64,000 bases of DNA from Erigeron canadensis (taxonomy: Eukaryota; Streptophyta; Magnoliopsida; Asterales; Asteraceae): positions 41,683,559-41,747,558 of the forward strand of contig NC_057765.1 of NCBI RefSeq assembly GCF_010389155.1, in the 5' to 3' direction. The stretch's first letter is position 1. The number at the start of each line of letters is the position of its first letter. The notes below the pieces were generated by a model, which worked only from the letters and a program-made list of their open reading frames with translations, had not been told where the DNA came from and made no database searches. Positions 1-10,679 of the stretch are shown here, piece by piece. Both the position numbers and the translations under genes were made by a program.

Positions 1-777
1 TCGCTTATCGTGGTCGATCAAGACGATACCAAAAGCGATATTTACAACCTTGGTTTTTACTTGTAGAAGAACTTTTGAAGGACTTTTTCATGTATCACAT
101 GTCTTGAAAAAAGTCACTACCAAAGAGCCCGTCCTACTCAAATACCAAAGGTGCAGTTGCGCTCAACCGGGTGACTATGCGCTTGAAATTTCCAAAAGAA
201 ATCTCGATACATCAAATGCACCTTAACTTATGCCTCTAATTCTACAAGATTAATCAGTATAGATGATAAAAAGGATAAAAAGGCCTGTATGCAAATAAAT
301 TTTCCTGTTATATATGCTAGTTTGTTTTGTATATTTTTTCTGTAAATCCTCATGAGTAATTAAAGAGTCAACTTAAATCATTTTAAGTGGATCTATCATT
401 CTATCAAGGATAAAAAGGCATGTATGCAAATACTTTATTTTGAAAACGTATGGGTTAAGAAATATAGAGTGTTATATACACCACCAATAGCCCACATACT
501 CCGCCTTTAACAAGATTGGAGCATTATCGCTGGCGATACACCAATGCCAAACTAGAATTTGACCTTTATGTTATTTCAAATTACACGAGTAAGATAACAA
601 TCACACATGTAAACCAAATTTATCACAACTTGTAGCACACTAGTACTTAATTATTAGAGCTAGCTGGCTAGATATCAAAGCTAGCTTCCTCTCCTCAATT
701 CTCCGCTGTCTGATTGCGTTTAGACATAATATGATGGCATACAAGGGAAATTTTGTTTAACCATATTCGTTGCGTTT
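1..777. other. Gene-free flank of the LTP cluster
   Basis: AT-rich DNA with short imperfect repeats, for example the phrase AAAAAGGCATGTATGCAAAT near 410-430 with a relative near 280-300. I see no credible reading frame or RNA gene. Confidence 0.5.
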
Positions 778-1310
778 CTATGGTGTTGTAATACCTGTAA
801 AATCGAAAATTATAAATTCAACTTTGTTGCAGATAACCAATTAAGCAAAAGAGAATTAAGAGGGTTACATTGACGGACAACGACAATAATTCATCTACCA
901 TATATAGAGATAAAATTAAACCCATATACGAAAATATAAGATAACAAGTTTTAGAAGTGACTAAATTGAGAGAAAGATATAGTTTACTTCCACACTTGTA
1001 GTGACGAGGGACTCTACGTCCACAACCTTCGATAAGTTTAACAAAACGGTTGACATCAATAAGTTCTGCCAGCTTAGGAGTGATAACAGGACACATGCAC
1101 TCGATCAACATGGCTAACCCGAGCTCGTTGGCAACAAGAAGGGGACGGAAGCCTGCCATACAAGACATTTTTGCATTCGTTTACAGCTAGCCTTCTTTCC
1201 TCTTTGCACTGAGCAGCCGTTGGTGCTAGCTGCACATACAAGCCAATTTATAACATCATCATTGCCATCATTAAGATTATTATTACCAAATTATATGAAC
1301 AAACTTTCAT
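778..1310 (-). pseudogene. LTP-like 8-Cys protein, copy 1 (pseudogene)
   Basis: First member of a four-copy family of secreted plant 8-cysteine (bifunctional inhibitor/lipid-transfer/seed storage) proteins. Exon 1 would run from ATG at 1310 down to 988, and the 17-nt exon 2 is 794-778, encoding SITTP and a stop as in the sister copies. Two lesions disable it. A TAA stop falls in the signal-peptide region, where a stretch of DNA ending in ...TGTGCAG replaces the usual ...GGTAACAC sequence. A 4-bp insertion (about 1102-1106, plus strand ...CACTC[GATC]AACATGG) breaks the frame between the CC and CXC motifs. Both halves otherwise keep family residues such as YGRLPSPSCC and GRRVPRHYKCG. Copies 2-4 carry TATAAAT about 75 bp before the ATG; I do not see it here. 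An alternative Met inside 818-1168 gives an open frame, but without signal peptide or first cysteines, so I call this a recent pseudogene. Confidence 0.85.
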
Positions 1311-3165
1311 TTTTAAAGCTTTTGAAGTTTTAAGTGTACGTGTGTAGTTATTTTCACTTTAATACATAATATGATACACGCTTTGAAATACTATACTTCG
1401 CTTTCATGTAGGACATTCACGCGGTGTTAATTAGTCGAGACCCATTTGTCCTGTTTTACTGCGATAGAATTCAATGTTTTAAAAGCCGGTTCCAACCGAT
1501 CGAACCGCTACTTGTTTTGTCTACCAGTTTAATTGTAATTAAGCATTTCTCTTTACTTTTTTTTAGTAAAACTGGTGTATGAATTCAACAGGTCAATTCT
1601 TTTGGTTGCTGAACCTTCTTTTTTAAATCTAGTTTTAATAAATAAACATTATTTGTTTGCTATGTCTATTTTATTGGTTGTTGTATTGTTAAAGTTATAT
1701 TATTATATGCTTCATTTAATCATTATTTGTTTGCTATGTCTATATTATCCATGCTACTTTCACTTGTATTCTTAAAAAACATACTCTTATTTCTAGCTTT
1801 GACACCACCGGAGACCGGATAAATTACTTCGACAAACACAAAGATACAAAATTGCAAGACATAAATTTTCAAAGCTGACCAAAATTCAAACTGAAAAATT
1901 GATTGATAAGAGAACAGTCGAACTTATCCCTAAATAAAATATTTGTACATCACTAGCTATATCTGAAAAGAAACAGCGTACATTAATTACGAGGAAAAAT
2001 CATACACCAACTCATATATATTTTGAAGTTGTTTTTTTTGTGAAAGTCAAGTCAACTAGTCCGATCCCTCTATTTTAATTTCCCTTTACGGAAACGCTTT
2101 CGTATTTTAATGGCATTTCTGAATATCGGTCTGAAGATATGAAATTATAGTTTGTTTATCTACTGCGATTCATTTATACTTTCAGATATTCCAATTTTAT
2201 AATACTAGCTAATGAACCCGGGATATAAACGTTTTACAAATAAACCGGATGATGTCGAGGTAGCTTTGAAATATGTTGTCATATTAAAATTTATAATAAC
2301 ATCGTTAAATAAGTTGAAAAGTTATAACAAGTTATTATGTAAAAAACGAAACTAAACGGAAACAAAAATTGTGTAGTTGTGGACATACGTTGAAATACAT
2401 ACGATATGTAAAAACAAAAAAGTAAAACCGTTATTCGGAAAGACACCATAATTTTCGGCCTATTATACCGACAAATTAAGGTGATTAAAATCTTATATAA
2501 TAAAAATATGGACATTTAATTTAATAAAAATCTATATTAATGATATATATTTAAAAGAAAAAAAATATTTCAAATTTTAAATTAAAAAAAGTATGATAAT
2601 GATGTCATTATTGAATTAAAAAGATGTGTGAGAGAAACATAGAAGACAATTTTTAAAAATTTTTATGTTATCACAATTTTCTTTTATTTATATAATAGAT
2701 AGATTTGATCGTAAATGATTTTGTCATATCCTATTGTTATACTTTAAGATTACGCTTTTTGTAATATCTCATTGTGATTTTATTATTGACACATCTCATG
2801 TTTACAGAATCTCAAACCATCGCCTTTGTGATTGATGATATCATTTTGCAAACTTACTTTTCTCATTATAATTTTCACATTCTTATTTAAAATTTGTCGC
2901 TTATTTTATGAAAATCCAAAAATGACTAAAATGATATATATTTCTCTTTATTTTCTTAGTACTCTCCTTTTCAAATAACATTACAATTTAGTAAGATAAG
3001 AAAACCAAACCTAGAAGGGAAAAAAAAACTATTGCAAACTTGTAACACGCGATAAAACACAACTTCAAATTAATTAAATATATACAAATATACAATAGTA
3101 CTGATAAAAGGTAGATTGTAAAGCTTCATCTGATCCTATACTTCTCGAACCATCTGCGAACTTAT
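1311..3165. other. AT-rich intergenic region, no gene seen
   Basis: No ORF resembles a known family. The plus-strand ORF at 1575-1775 and minus ORF at 2291-2515 are low-complexity hydrophobic translations of AT-rich DNA. From about 2500 to 2950 the sequence is very AT-rich, possibly eroded transposon. Confidence 0.45.
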
Positions 3166-4345
3166 TCATGGTGTCGTAATACCTGTAAAAATCAGGAAAT
3201 ATAAATTGAACTGTGATTGCAGAGAGACGGTATCAAAAAAATTTAAAAAGGATAATATTATAAAAAAATCATAAATTAACAAAAAATATAAAAGGCGGCA
3301 ATTTTTAAAAATTTATAAAACATGTAACAATGTTACATTCATGGAAATTTGTCTTAAAATTAATCAATTAAGAACCTTATATATAGATATGAATTTTATG
3401 TAAGGAAGCGAACATTTTCGAAGCGTTTGGTGCAAATACGAACTTCGCTTCAGAGTTTTGCAAAACTATAAAAAACGGTGTTGAAGACACCGGTCTTTTT
3501 TTGGTTGACAAAGCCGGTGTCTCCAACACCGGTTTTAGTTGATATGTTCATGTACATGTGTAGCTTTTGATTGGTGGATAGAAACCCAGAAAGCCGGTGT
3601 TACAAGCACCAGTCCTCCTTTTTATTCAAGAAAGATGCAAACGATTAATTAATTGAATGTTTGGACAGAAAGCCGGTGTTACAAACACTGGTCCTCTTTC
3701 TTATTCGAGATGCAAAACTATTAATTAATTTGAATGTTTGGACAAATGTTTTTCGCGGCTTGACACGTACTAGCAAGACCGGTCACAAAGACACCGACAT
3801 TGGGAGAGATAGAAATGGAGAAGAAGACCGGTGTTGGAGACACCGGCTTTCTCAAGAAAAAGCAAGACCGGTGTCTTCAACACTGTTTTTCATAGTTTTG
3901 CAAAAATCTGAAGCGAAGTTCTTAGTTGCACCAAATACTTCGAAAAATTTTGCATCAGTACAAAAAATTCATATAGATATATAAAAGATAACATGTTTTA
4001 GTAAGTGACTAAAGTGAGAAGGGAATGGTTACTTCCACACTTATAGTGATGCGGGACTCTGCGTCCACATCCTTCGATAAGTTTAACAAAACGATTGACA
4101 TCAATAAGCGCGGCCAACGTAGGGGTGATAACAGGACATATGCACTCAGCATGGCTAACTCGAACTCTTTGACAGCAAGAAGGGGATGGAAGTCTACCAT
4201 ACAATACTTTTATGCATTCGGTCACTGCCAGCCTTATTTCTTCATTGCACTCAGCAGTCGTTGGTGTTGCACGAGTGTTACCCAACAACATCATCATTGC
4301 AACCATTAAGATTATTATAATCAAATATGAACAATTAACTGTCAT
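3166..4345 (-). CDS. Secreted LTP-like 8-Cys protein, copy 2
   Basis: Two-exon gene: exon 1 is 4345-4033, exon 2 is 3182-3166 (17 nt), product 109 aa. The donor splits the serine codon (GGA A|GT) and the acceptor is CAG|GTATTACG, giving a tail CGSITTP. Residues 1-26 form a hydrophobic signal peptide, then an 8-Cys domain with spacing C-X10-C-X12-CC-X9-C-X-C-X22-C-X9-C, typical of the plant lipid-transfer/bifunctional inhibitor superfamily. Such proteins are exported and have a hydrophobic cavity under four disulfides; ligand and role here are unknown. TATAAAT lies at 4427-4421. The 850-bp intron contains a 580-bp MULE-type MITE, without which it would be about 260 bp. All eight cysteines and splice sites are intact, so the gene is probably functional. 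The GRRVPHHYKC C-terminus is shared by all copies. Confidence 0.85.
3391..3970. mobile_element. MULE-type MITE in the intron of LTP-like copy 2
   Basis: A 580-bp element with long terminal inverted repeats (roughly 110 bp). The left arm starts GAATTTTATG and carries GAACTTCGCTTCAGAG and GGTGTTGAAGACACCGG; the right arm is its near reverse complement and ends CAAAAAATTC. It is flanked by a perfect 10-bp target duplication, ATATAGATAT, at 3381-3390 and 3971-3980. Long TIRs with 9-11-bp duplications are characteristic of Mutator-like elements. The interior has repeated GCCGGTGTTACAAACAC-type units (about 3592 and 3669) and no transposase. The minus-strand intron is interrupted without touching splice sites. 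Confidence 0.85.
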
Positions 4346-4420
4346 TATTTCTAAATTTTTATATAATATTCTGAATATTTTCTAATTATTTTTCACGATG
4401 ATTCGAACATGAGTTTTTGT

Positions 4421-4427
4421 ATTTATA
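4421..4427 (-). promoter_or_regulatory. TATA box of LTP-like copy 2
   Basis: TATAAAT on the minus strand, about 76 bp before the ATG at 4345. Copies 3 and 4 have the same heptamer at nearly the same distance, which supports its function. Confidence 0.7.
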
Positions 4428-4506
4428 GAGGAGAAGTGTCGTGATCGATGCATATATATATGCTTTCAACTTAATTGGCTTTCATGCTGAAATTCACACG
4501 TAAGGC

Positions 4507-4539
<33 letters not shown>

Positions 4540-4542
<3 letters not shown>

Positions 4543-5201
4543 GTGGGTTATTTTGAGAACCATAAAAAAAAAAGAACGCGAGAACCAATTTGGGTCACAC
4601 ATCTCATCTTCTTTTTTCTCTCTCATCACTTTCATCCAGATTTTTCAAAACGTTTTATCTCACAAATCGTGCATCGTTAGATGGAAAAAAAAACCATGGA
4701 TAGTCTTAAAATTTCGTCCTCTTTCATTAGAGATGCGACTTGATATACTTTTGACAAACTTTTAAATTTCGAAATTTTTTTTTTTTCGAATTTTTTTTTT
4801 TACCTGCACATGTGTAGGACATACCTACACATGTGTAGGATGTGTATGATGTATACCCTTCACATGTCCTGCACATGTGTAGGACGTCCTACACATGTGT
4901 AGGATATACATCCTACACATGTGTAGGATTATCGCTAAAAAAAAAAATTAAAAAAAAAATCAAAATTTAAAAGTTTGTCAAAAGTATATCAAGTCGCATC
5001 TCTAATGAAAGAGCACGAAATTTTAAGACTACCCATGCTTTTTTTTTCGTTTAACGATGTACGGTTTGTGAGATAAAACCATTTGAATGAATTGGGTGAA
5101 AATGAGGAGAGAGAAAATTAAATATCATCAAGATCAAAATCAATGACCAGGATTGATTCTCGCGTTCTTTTTTTTTTAAAGGGTTCTCAAACTAACTTTC
5201 C
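4540..5201. mobile_element. Foldback element, family A, copy 1
   Basis: A 662-bp inverted-repeat element in TA microsatellite DNA. Ends are GGGGTGGGTTATTTTGAGAA and, on the other strand, GGAAAGTTAGTTTGAGAACC, followed on both sides by AAGAACGCGAGAA. The arms also share TCTAATGAAAGAG...GAAATTTTAAGACTACCCATG and a TTAACGATG...GGTTTGTGAGATAAAAC block. The central loop (about 4803-4930) holds repeated palindromes of the form CCTACACATGTGTAGG. No transposase. The flanks suggest TA duplication, but the AT repeats make this uncertain. Related copies are at 10.7-12.0 kb and 44.8-45.7 kb. Confidence 0.8.
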
Positions 5202-6589
5202 TATATATATATATATGATCGAATACAAAATCCCAATTTTTGGTTAGAAGATATGAAATAATTATTTTATATAACTTCGTTTTTTTATAACCATGTTGAT
5301 CTATTGTACGTTTACAAAGATGGCCTACATCCATTAACCTATATATATGTATGTATTATAAAATAATTTCTTTCAAATCTTCAAACCAAAATTGGGATCC
5401 ATTGTTGCTATAATATATAGCATAAGGCCGGTCTTAGATTTAAGCCTAGACACTCACATTAGTCCTGGTTCATGGGTGAATTAGGCATGTCTTAAGATTA
5501 TGAATTAGGCAGTTGATTAATTGCGGCTCGTTTAGATTGCCGATTTTCAACCTTTACCGAATGTGAGATAGGTATACCCCAACACTCACAAAGTCCATGA
5601 GGTTTTCTTTAACAAGGGTAAACTTTATCCCATTGGCGAACTTACTTCCAATTTTTAAACATACATTTAGAAAGTGACAATAAAGATTTCATAATTATAT
5701 TGAATTGTTGGTAACATAAGTTTAATTACTAATTTTTTTAAGTCAAAAATATGATACCCATGAGTTTCAATTCTAATTAAAAGGCCGGTTATCATTAATT
5801 AGTTTTCTCAATTTGGGGTAAAAATCACTTTTCTTTAGGGTAAAAAGCATCGTCAACGGGGACTTTGATCCACCGTAAAAACAAAACTTACTTTGTCGGT
5901 GCTGTGTGCATCGTGATTTTAATAATTTATAAGCCATGAAAAAAAAACAGCATATCCAACACGTTTCTCGTCTCGATAATGCTTCTCCACCAAGCCGCAC
6001 CATGAAGCGAGCCAATGCGTGGGAGCCCATACTCGGCATGCTGGGCCAAATATTGCAATTATGACTTATGAATAACTTGGTATGACTTATGTTGGTGTCA
6101 CTTGTTGATGTTTTCTAAGAAGAAAATTTTGGTTTAAGTGGCAAATTACTTATTAGTCTCTATATGAATTGTATGACTGATGGAGTTTGTTGTTTGATGC
6201 ATCTTATGACTTTTGTGTGCATTTTATGACTTATGTTGTTTGATGCATTTTATGACATTTTTATGCACCCACATTCATTTTTATGACTTATGTATGCAGC
6301 TTCATTTTTATGCATTTTCATGTATGCATTTTAGGTATGCCCATTCATTTTTGCGGATTATGCAAACAACATTTTTGCAGTTTATACAATTCCAAAATTA
6401 CATTAACAAACCAGTCCAACTTACTAAAAACCATTACATTACATTACACACAACAAACAACTAACTTAAAACTACTTGCATAGCTAACTTCAGATGCAAA
6501 ATATAAATATAAAAAAGAAAGAACATCATACTAAAAACTAGGTACATCTTCAACCTTCTAACTTATTGTTCTCTTTTACACAGAGCAGC
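5202..6589. other. Intergenic DNA with TTTATGAC-type repeats
   Basis: No recognised gene. Between about 6060 and 6360 short phrases such as TTATGACTTATG and GATGCATTTTATGAC recur imperfectly, which makes the 6213-6464 ORF a repeat translation. The stretch 5773-6039 has a minus ORF without family resemblance. The 6.1-7.3 kb segment, including the GRF-type ORF, may be one old element, but I found no convincing ends. Confidence 0.4.
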
Positions 6590-6781
6590 TTAAAGGTTGT
6601 TTTTTGCTCTTAATAACCCAGGTATTATCTCGACAGCTCTATAACACATACGTGGATCAACCCATTGAAAAAAACCACAATTCATTACTTTGTTGGAACA
6701 GACATTAAACCTTCTACCTGGGTTAAGAGGAGTCCATGATGTTCGAAGTATAGATGGATTTCCACACGAACAATAAGGCAT
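6590..6781 (-). CDS. Short GRF-type zinc finger protein
   Basis: A 63-aa frame that is almost entirely a GRF-type zinc finger. It starts MPYCSCGNPS, continues RTSW...NPGRRF, and has C-X6-C followed by CGFFQWVD. The CXC...CX6C arrangement and the NPGRRF and GFFxW signatures match the small GRF-domain proteins common in plants, including many poorly characterised At4g04775-like proteins; some GRF domains bind single-stranded nucleic acid. Family members are usually over 100 aa with a longer C-terminal, often coiled-coil or membrane, region. This one stops 20 residues after the finger, so it may be truncated, part of a transposon, or a decaying copy. No introns or TATA box are evident. Confidence 0.6.
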   Translation of the reverse strand: MPYCSCGNPSILRTSWTPLNPGRRFNVCSNKVMNCGFFQWVDPRMCYRAVEIIPGLLRAKNNL

Positions 6782-7350
6782 GTTGATTGATTGAGTGGAT
6801 GTTTGTAGACCAGGGAGGAAGAAGAAAGAAAGAAGAAAGAGAAATTAGGGTTTTTAATTTTTGATTTGGGGGTTTAATGAGAAAAACATATAAAAAGGAT
6901 TAAATATGGTGTGAAAGTTTTTTGGACAAAAATACCCTCTTCAAACGGAGATTTTGGACGGAAGTTAGTGTCAGGGGATTCCGGCAATGAAAACGAAAAA
7001 GACAGGGACCAGTAGCAACAAAAAAAAGCACAGAGGGCAAAACGCTAATGTGACAAACCACATGAACCATTTGTGACATTTTCTCAAAAAATGAGAGCAA
7101 CAAGGTAAATAAGATCAGGAATTTTTATGGTTTATTAGGGATTTATTGGGGATTTTGATTTTGAATAGATGGAGAAATGGCAGAAGGTAATAGAATATCT
7201 TTAGGAATGAAGGGATTAAATGTGTAAAGGGCGGAAAAGTCAATATAATTAATTTAGCGGTGTATGATAAAAAGTAGGTGGTGTACAGATCATCTCTCTT
7301 TTTATATAGGTAAATACAATATATAAATCACATGCTGTTACTTTAACGTA
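6782..7350. other. Upstream of GRF-type ORF, no further gene
   Basis: Contains a GA-rich run (about 6815-6843) just upstream of the GRF ATG, which may be 5' UTR, and an unrecognised minus ORF at 6900-7103. Nothing else is supported. Confidence 0.4.
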
Positions 7351-7839
7351 CACTACAAGAAAAATGTTGATTAGTGACGACTTTACTTAGTAACGACTAA
7401 AATTTGGTCACTAATATCTTCATTTAGTTACCATTAAGAAAAAGTGGTCACTAAACAAATTTAGTGGCCAAAAAATAACATTTTTTCGTCTCTAAACAAA
7501 ATTAGTCACGGACCTTTAGTGACGACTTAAAATTTGGTAACTAATTTATCATAATGACCAAAATTTGGTCACTAAACAAAATTAGTGACGAAAATTTGGT
7601 CATTATGATAAATTAGTGACCAAATTTTAAGTGGTCACTTTTTGTCACTCTTCGTCACTAAAGGTCCGTGACTAATTTTGTTTAGAGACGAAAAAATGTT
7701 ATTTTTTGGCCACTAAGTTTGTTTAGTGGCCAAATTTAGTGACCACTTTTTCTTAATGGTAACTAATTGAGGTTATTAGTGACCAAATTTTAATCGTTAT
7801 TAAGCAAAGTCGTCACTAATTAATATTTTTCTTGTAGTG
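7351..7839. mobile_element. CACTA-type MITE
   Basis: A 489-bp element with the classic CACTACAAGAAAAA left terminus and TTTTTCTTGTAGTG right terminus. It is flanked by a perfect 3-bp duplication, GTA (7348-7350 and 7840-7842), as expected for En/Spm-CACTA elements. The whole body is an imperfect palindrome built from TAGTGACGA / TGGTCACTAA motifs. It has no coding capacity. Confidence 0.92.
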
Positions 7840-8531
7840 GTACCAAAAATATTTTATAGTGGATCAATCAAAAGGCTAAACTCTAAAGAGTGATTAACAA
7901 TTAATCTAGGACAATTTTATGTATGTACTTTTGTAACTTTCTTATGTATGTTGAAAAATTATGTATTATACTCACCGATTTCTAATCATATTTTTCGAAA
8001 TATAAATGTACACTAGAGATTGATTTTTATTCATTCAAAGATAGATCGACATAAATGTTTGTCTTTTCTTTTAACAACTTAACGAGTTAGTAGTTACCAT
8101 TTAAGATACCAAATTAACATCCAAATTGGTTAATATATGGAGCTCAAACAACATATGACGAAACTCGGCACTTTTGAAAAACTCCCAATACATGTCAATG
8201 AGCACAAGATGGTTCGGGAAGGGTCTAGGTTGGATCTCAGATTTCCGGGGTTAAATCTCATCCCTAAATGTCATTGAGTGTCTCTTATAGAAAAAAAAAT
8301 GATAAAGTATTGCATTAACCAAATTAAGTTTGGCCTCCTTTATTATCCGTTATCATACTCTTCTTAAAACTAAATGCGTACAAGCAATTAGCCAATTACT
8401 AAGCTTAAGCTAGATAAGACATCAAACATACGAGTACATTATTAATTAAGGAGTACTTAATAGATCGAGGTAGATTGCTCTCTGATCCTACTTCCCGAAC
8501 CGCTTTCGCCCTAACATTCGTCGTCACTTTT
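7840..8531. other. Spacer between CACTA MITE and LTP-like copy 3
   Basis: AT-rich, no gene recognised. The minus ORF at 8405-8626 overlaps the 3' end and intron of the next gene and is a shadow. Confidence 0.4.
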
Positions 8532-9096
8532 TTAAGGTGTTGTAATACCTGTAAAAATCGGAAAATACTATATAAATAGAAGTGTATGTGGTTGCGGATA
8601 GGGAAAAAAAAAGAAAAAAAAGACAATTAATCACACACATGTAACGAAACTCATGTAAAACGATGTTACATTATTCATGAATATTTGTCTGTAGAGAACC
8701 TTAAAATTAAGAAGATTAATTACACACGTCATATATTGTAAGTGACTAAATAATTATAGTGAACGAGAAAAAAAAAAACTTACTTCCACATTTGTAGTGA
8801 CGAGGGACCCTGCGTCCACAACCTTCAATAAGTCTAACAGCACGATTGACATCAATCAGTGCGGCCAGCTTAGGGGTGATAACAGGACATATGCATTCGA
8901 CGTGGCTAACTCGAGCTCGTTGACAACAAGAAGGGGATGGAAGCCGACCATACAAGACGTTTTTGCATTCGTTCACTGCTAGCCTTCTTTCTTCCTTGCA
9001 CTGAGCAGCCGTTGGTGCTGCATTAGTAGTGTTAGCCAACAACATCGTTGCCATTATCAAGAATATTACTATTACCAAATATGAACAAACTTTCAT
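8532..9096 (-). CDS. Secreted LTP-like 8-Cys protein, copy 3
   Basis: Exon 1 is 9096-8784 and exon 2 is 8548-8532 (17 nt, SITTP stop), product 109 aa. The donor is GGA A|GTAAGT and the acceptor TTTTTACAG|GTATTAC. Residues 1-26 are a signal peptide (MKVCSYLV...NTTNA), followed by the 8-Cys domain with C-X10-C-X12-CC-X9-C-X-C-X22-C-X9-C spacing. The mature protein is basic (GRRVPRHYKCG near the end). It is likely secreted to the apoplast, with lipid or ligand binding inferred from the fold family only. The 235-bp intron has no transposon, unlike copy 2. TATAAAT lies about 75 bp before the ATG. This is the closest relative of pseudogene copy 1 in coding sequence. Confidence 0.88.
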
Positions 9097-9168
9097 TTTT
9101 AGATATCTATATTATTCTGAAAATTTTCTAGTTATTTTTCGCAATGATATGATGAGTCATGAGTTGTA

Positions 9169-9175
9169 TTTATAA
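9169..9175 (-). promoter_or_regulatory. TATA box of LTP-like copy 3
   Basis: TATAAAT on the minus strand, about 73 bp before the ATG at 9096, in the same place as in copies 2 and 4. Confidence 0.7.
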
Positions 9176-10679
9176 AGTGGTGTCGTGATCCATGTTTTCA
9201 ACTTGGCTTTCATATATATGTTGAACATTCACACGGTGTAGTCAAGACTGGCATTTTTGTCTTTTTATCCGATAATTCAATTTGTCGACCCAAGAATACA
9301 TTACATAAAGATAATACCACTTTATACATACGGTTTTTAAATACCTTGCGAGAATTTTGTAAATTGAAGTCTAAAAATAAGCATTTATTACATAAGAAAT
9401 TTTCGAATGGAAATTGGGAATTCTACTAAGAAATGTCGTCAATTTATCATATAGACCATGTAATGATATGTGATATATATTCATGTATTATTGTTTTCAT
9501 ATCATATCATCTTTTATTAATCTAATTTATAATTTTAGTTTATAAGGATATAAATGAGAAAATCAAAAAGAGTTAAAAAAAAAAAAAGATCTTTGATCAA
9601 TAGGTTGAAGAGAATAAAAAACCATACTCTTTTCGATAGCTTTTGAAAGGCTTATTAAAAAAGTCACATCAATCTTGTATTGGACATAGTCCTTATGTTG
9701 ATTTGATTGGGTAGGAGTGTAGGACTATTTACTACTAACATCCAATGATAGAGTCATTTATCTTTAATGGTAATTAAGTCCATTTTGAAACGAATTAAAA
9801 TCACCACATAAATTACAAAAAAAATAAAATAAATTATAATAAAACATCAAACGACATGACAATAAATTATAATAAAATAGCTTCACCAAACATATTATAA
9901 TTTTCACATGTACCAAAATTGTTATCTTAATATAACAAGCATACGAGTTATATCAAATTATATTTGAATTCCATGTAATACCAAATATTAGGTAGTTGTT
10001 TACTTTAATCCAATGTTTTTGATATTATTTGGGTTTAAGCTATAAAATAGTGAAATATTTTCTATTTTCTTTTATTGTCTAAAAAAGTGCTAGTGTATGC
10101 ATTCTTTTTTCAATTTTTATTCAAATATCAACATATAATACTTGTTCACTCTATAAATTTTGTACGTTATGTTGACAGTAGATCGAATTTTGAAAGTACA
10201 TCATATACACTACTAATTTTTGGATTCATTGCCAACATTAGAAAAAATATAATTGAAAGTACATTATCAATTTTTATTAATTTGTTGCTTATATTAAAAC
10301 AAAACAAAAAATATGATAGTTATAGTATAAGTTAAAACGAAATTATTTTGATACAAACAATCCGGGTTGAATTGGTCTTTTACCTGCTACGCGTGATTGG
10401 TCTTTTTACCTGGTACGGAGCACCAAACCCCATTTTTTTGGCTTTTCCTAAACTTGGTAATGTCCAAATTTTATAACTAGATTAGATGTGATTTATTGGT
10501 CGACTACTCGTAAGGGAAGTCAAATTCGTATCCCAAACTCATTTTTATTTACTACAAACATGTTTTACTACCTTGTATAATGTATAATATAATATGCTTT
10601 AAAAGTTATATTATCTATACAATATATTATAAAGCAGATTTCTTTCAGATTTTCAACATTAAATTGAAATTTTAAATAT
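9176..10679. other. AT-rich intergenic region, no gene seen
   Basis: No coding or RNA gene recognised. The plus ORF at 10075-10335 has no family features and extreme A/T codon use. Confidence 0.45.

Noticed and set aside
3661..3984. 107-aa plus-strand ORF
   Set aside because: Lies entirely within the MULE-type MITE and its inverted repeats; no coding features.
4025..4309. Plus-strand ORF opposite LTP-like copy 2 (and 8797-8982 opposite copy 3)
   Set aside because: Antisense shadows of conserved coding exons.
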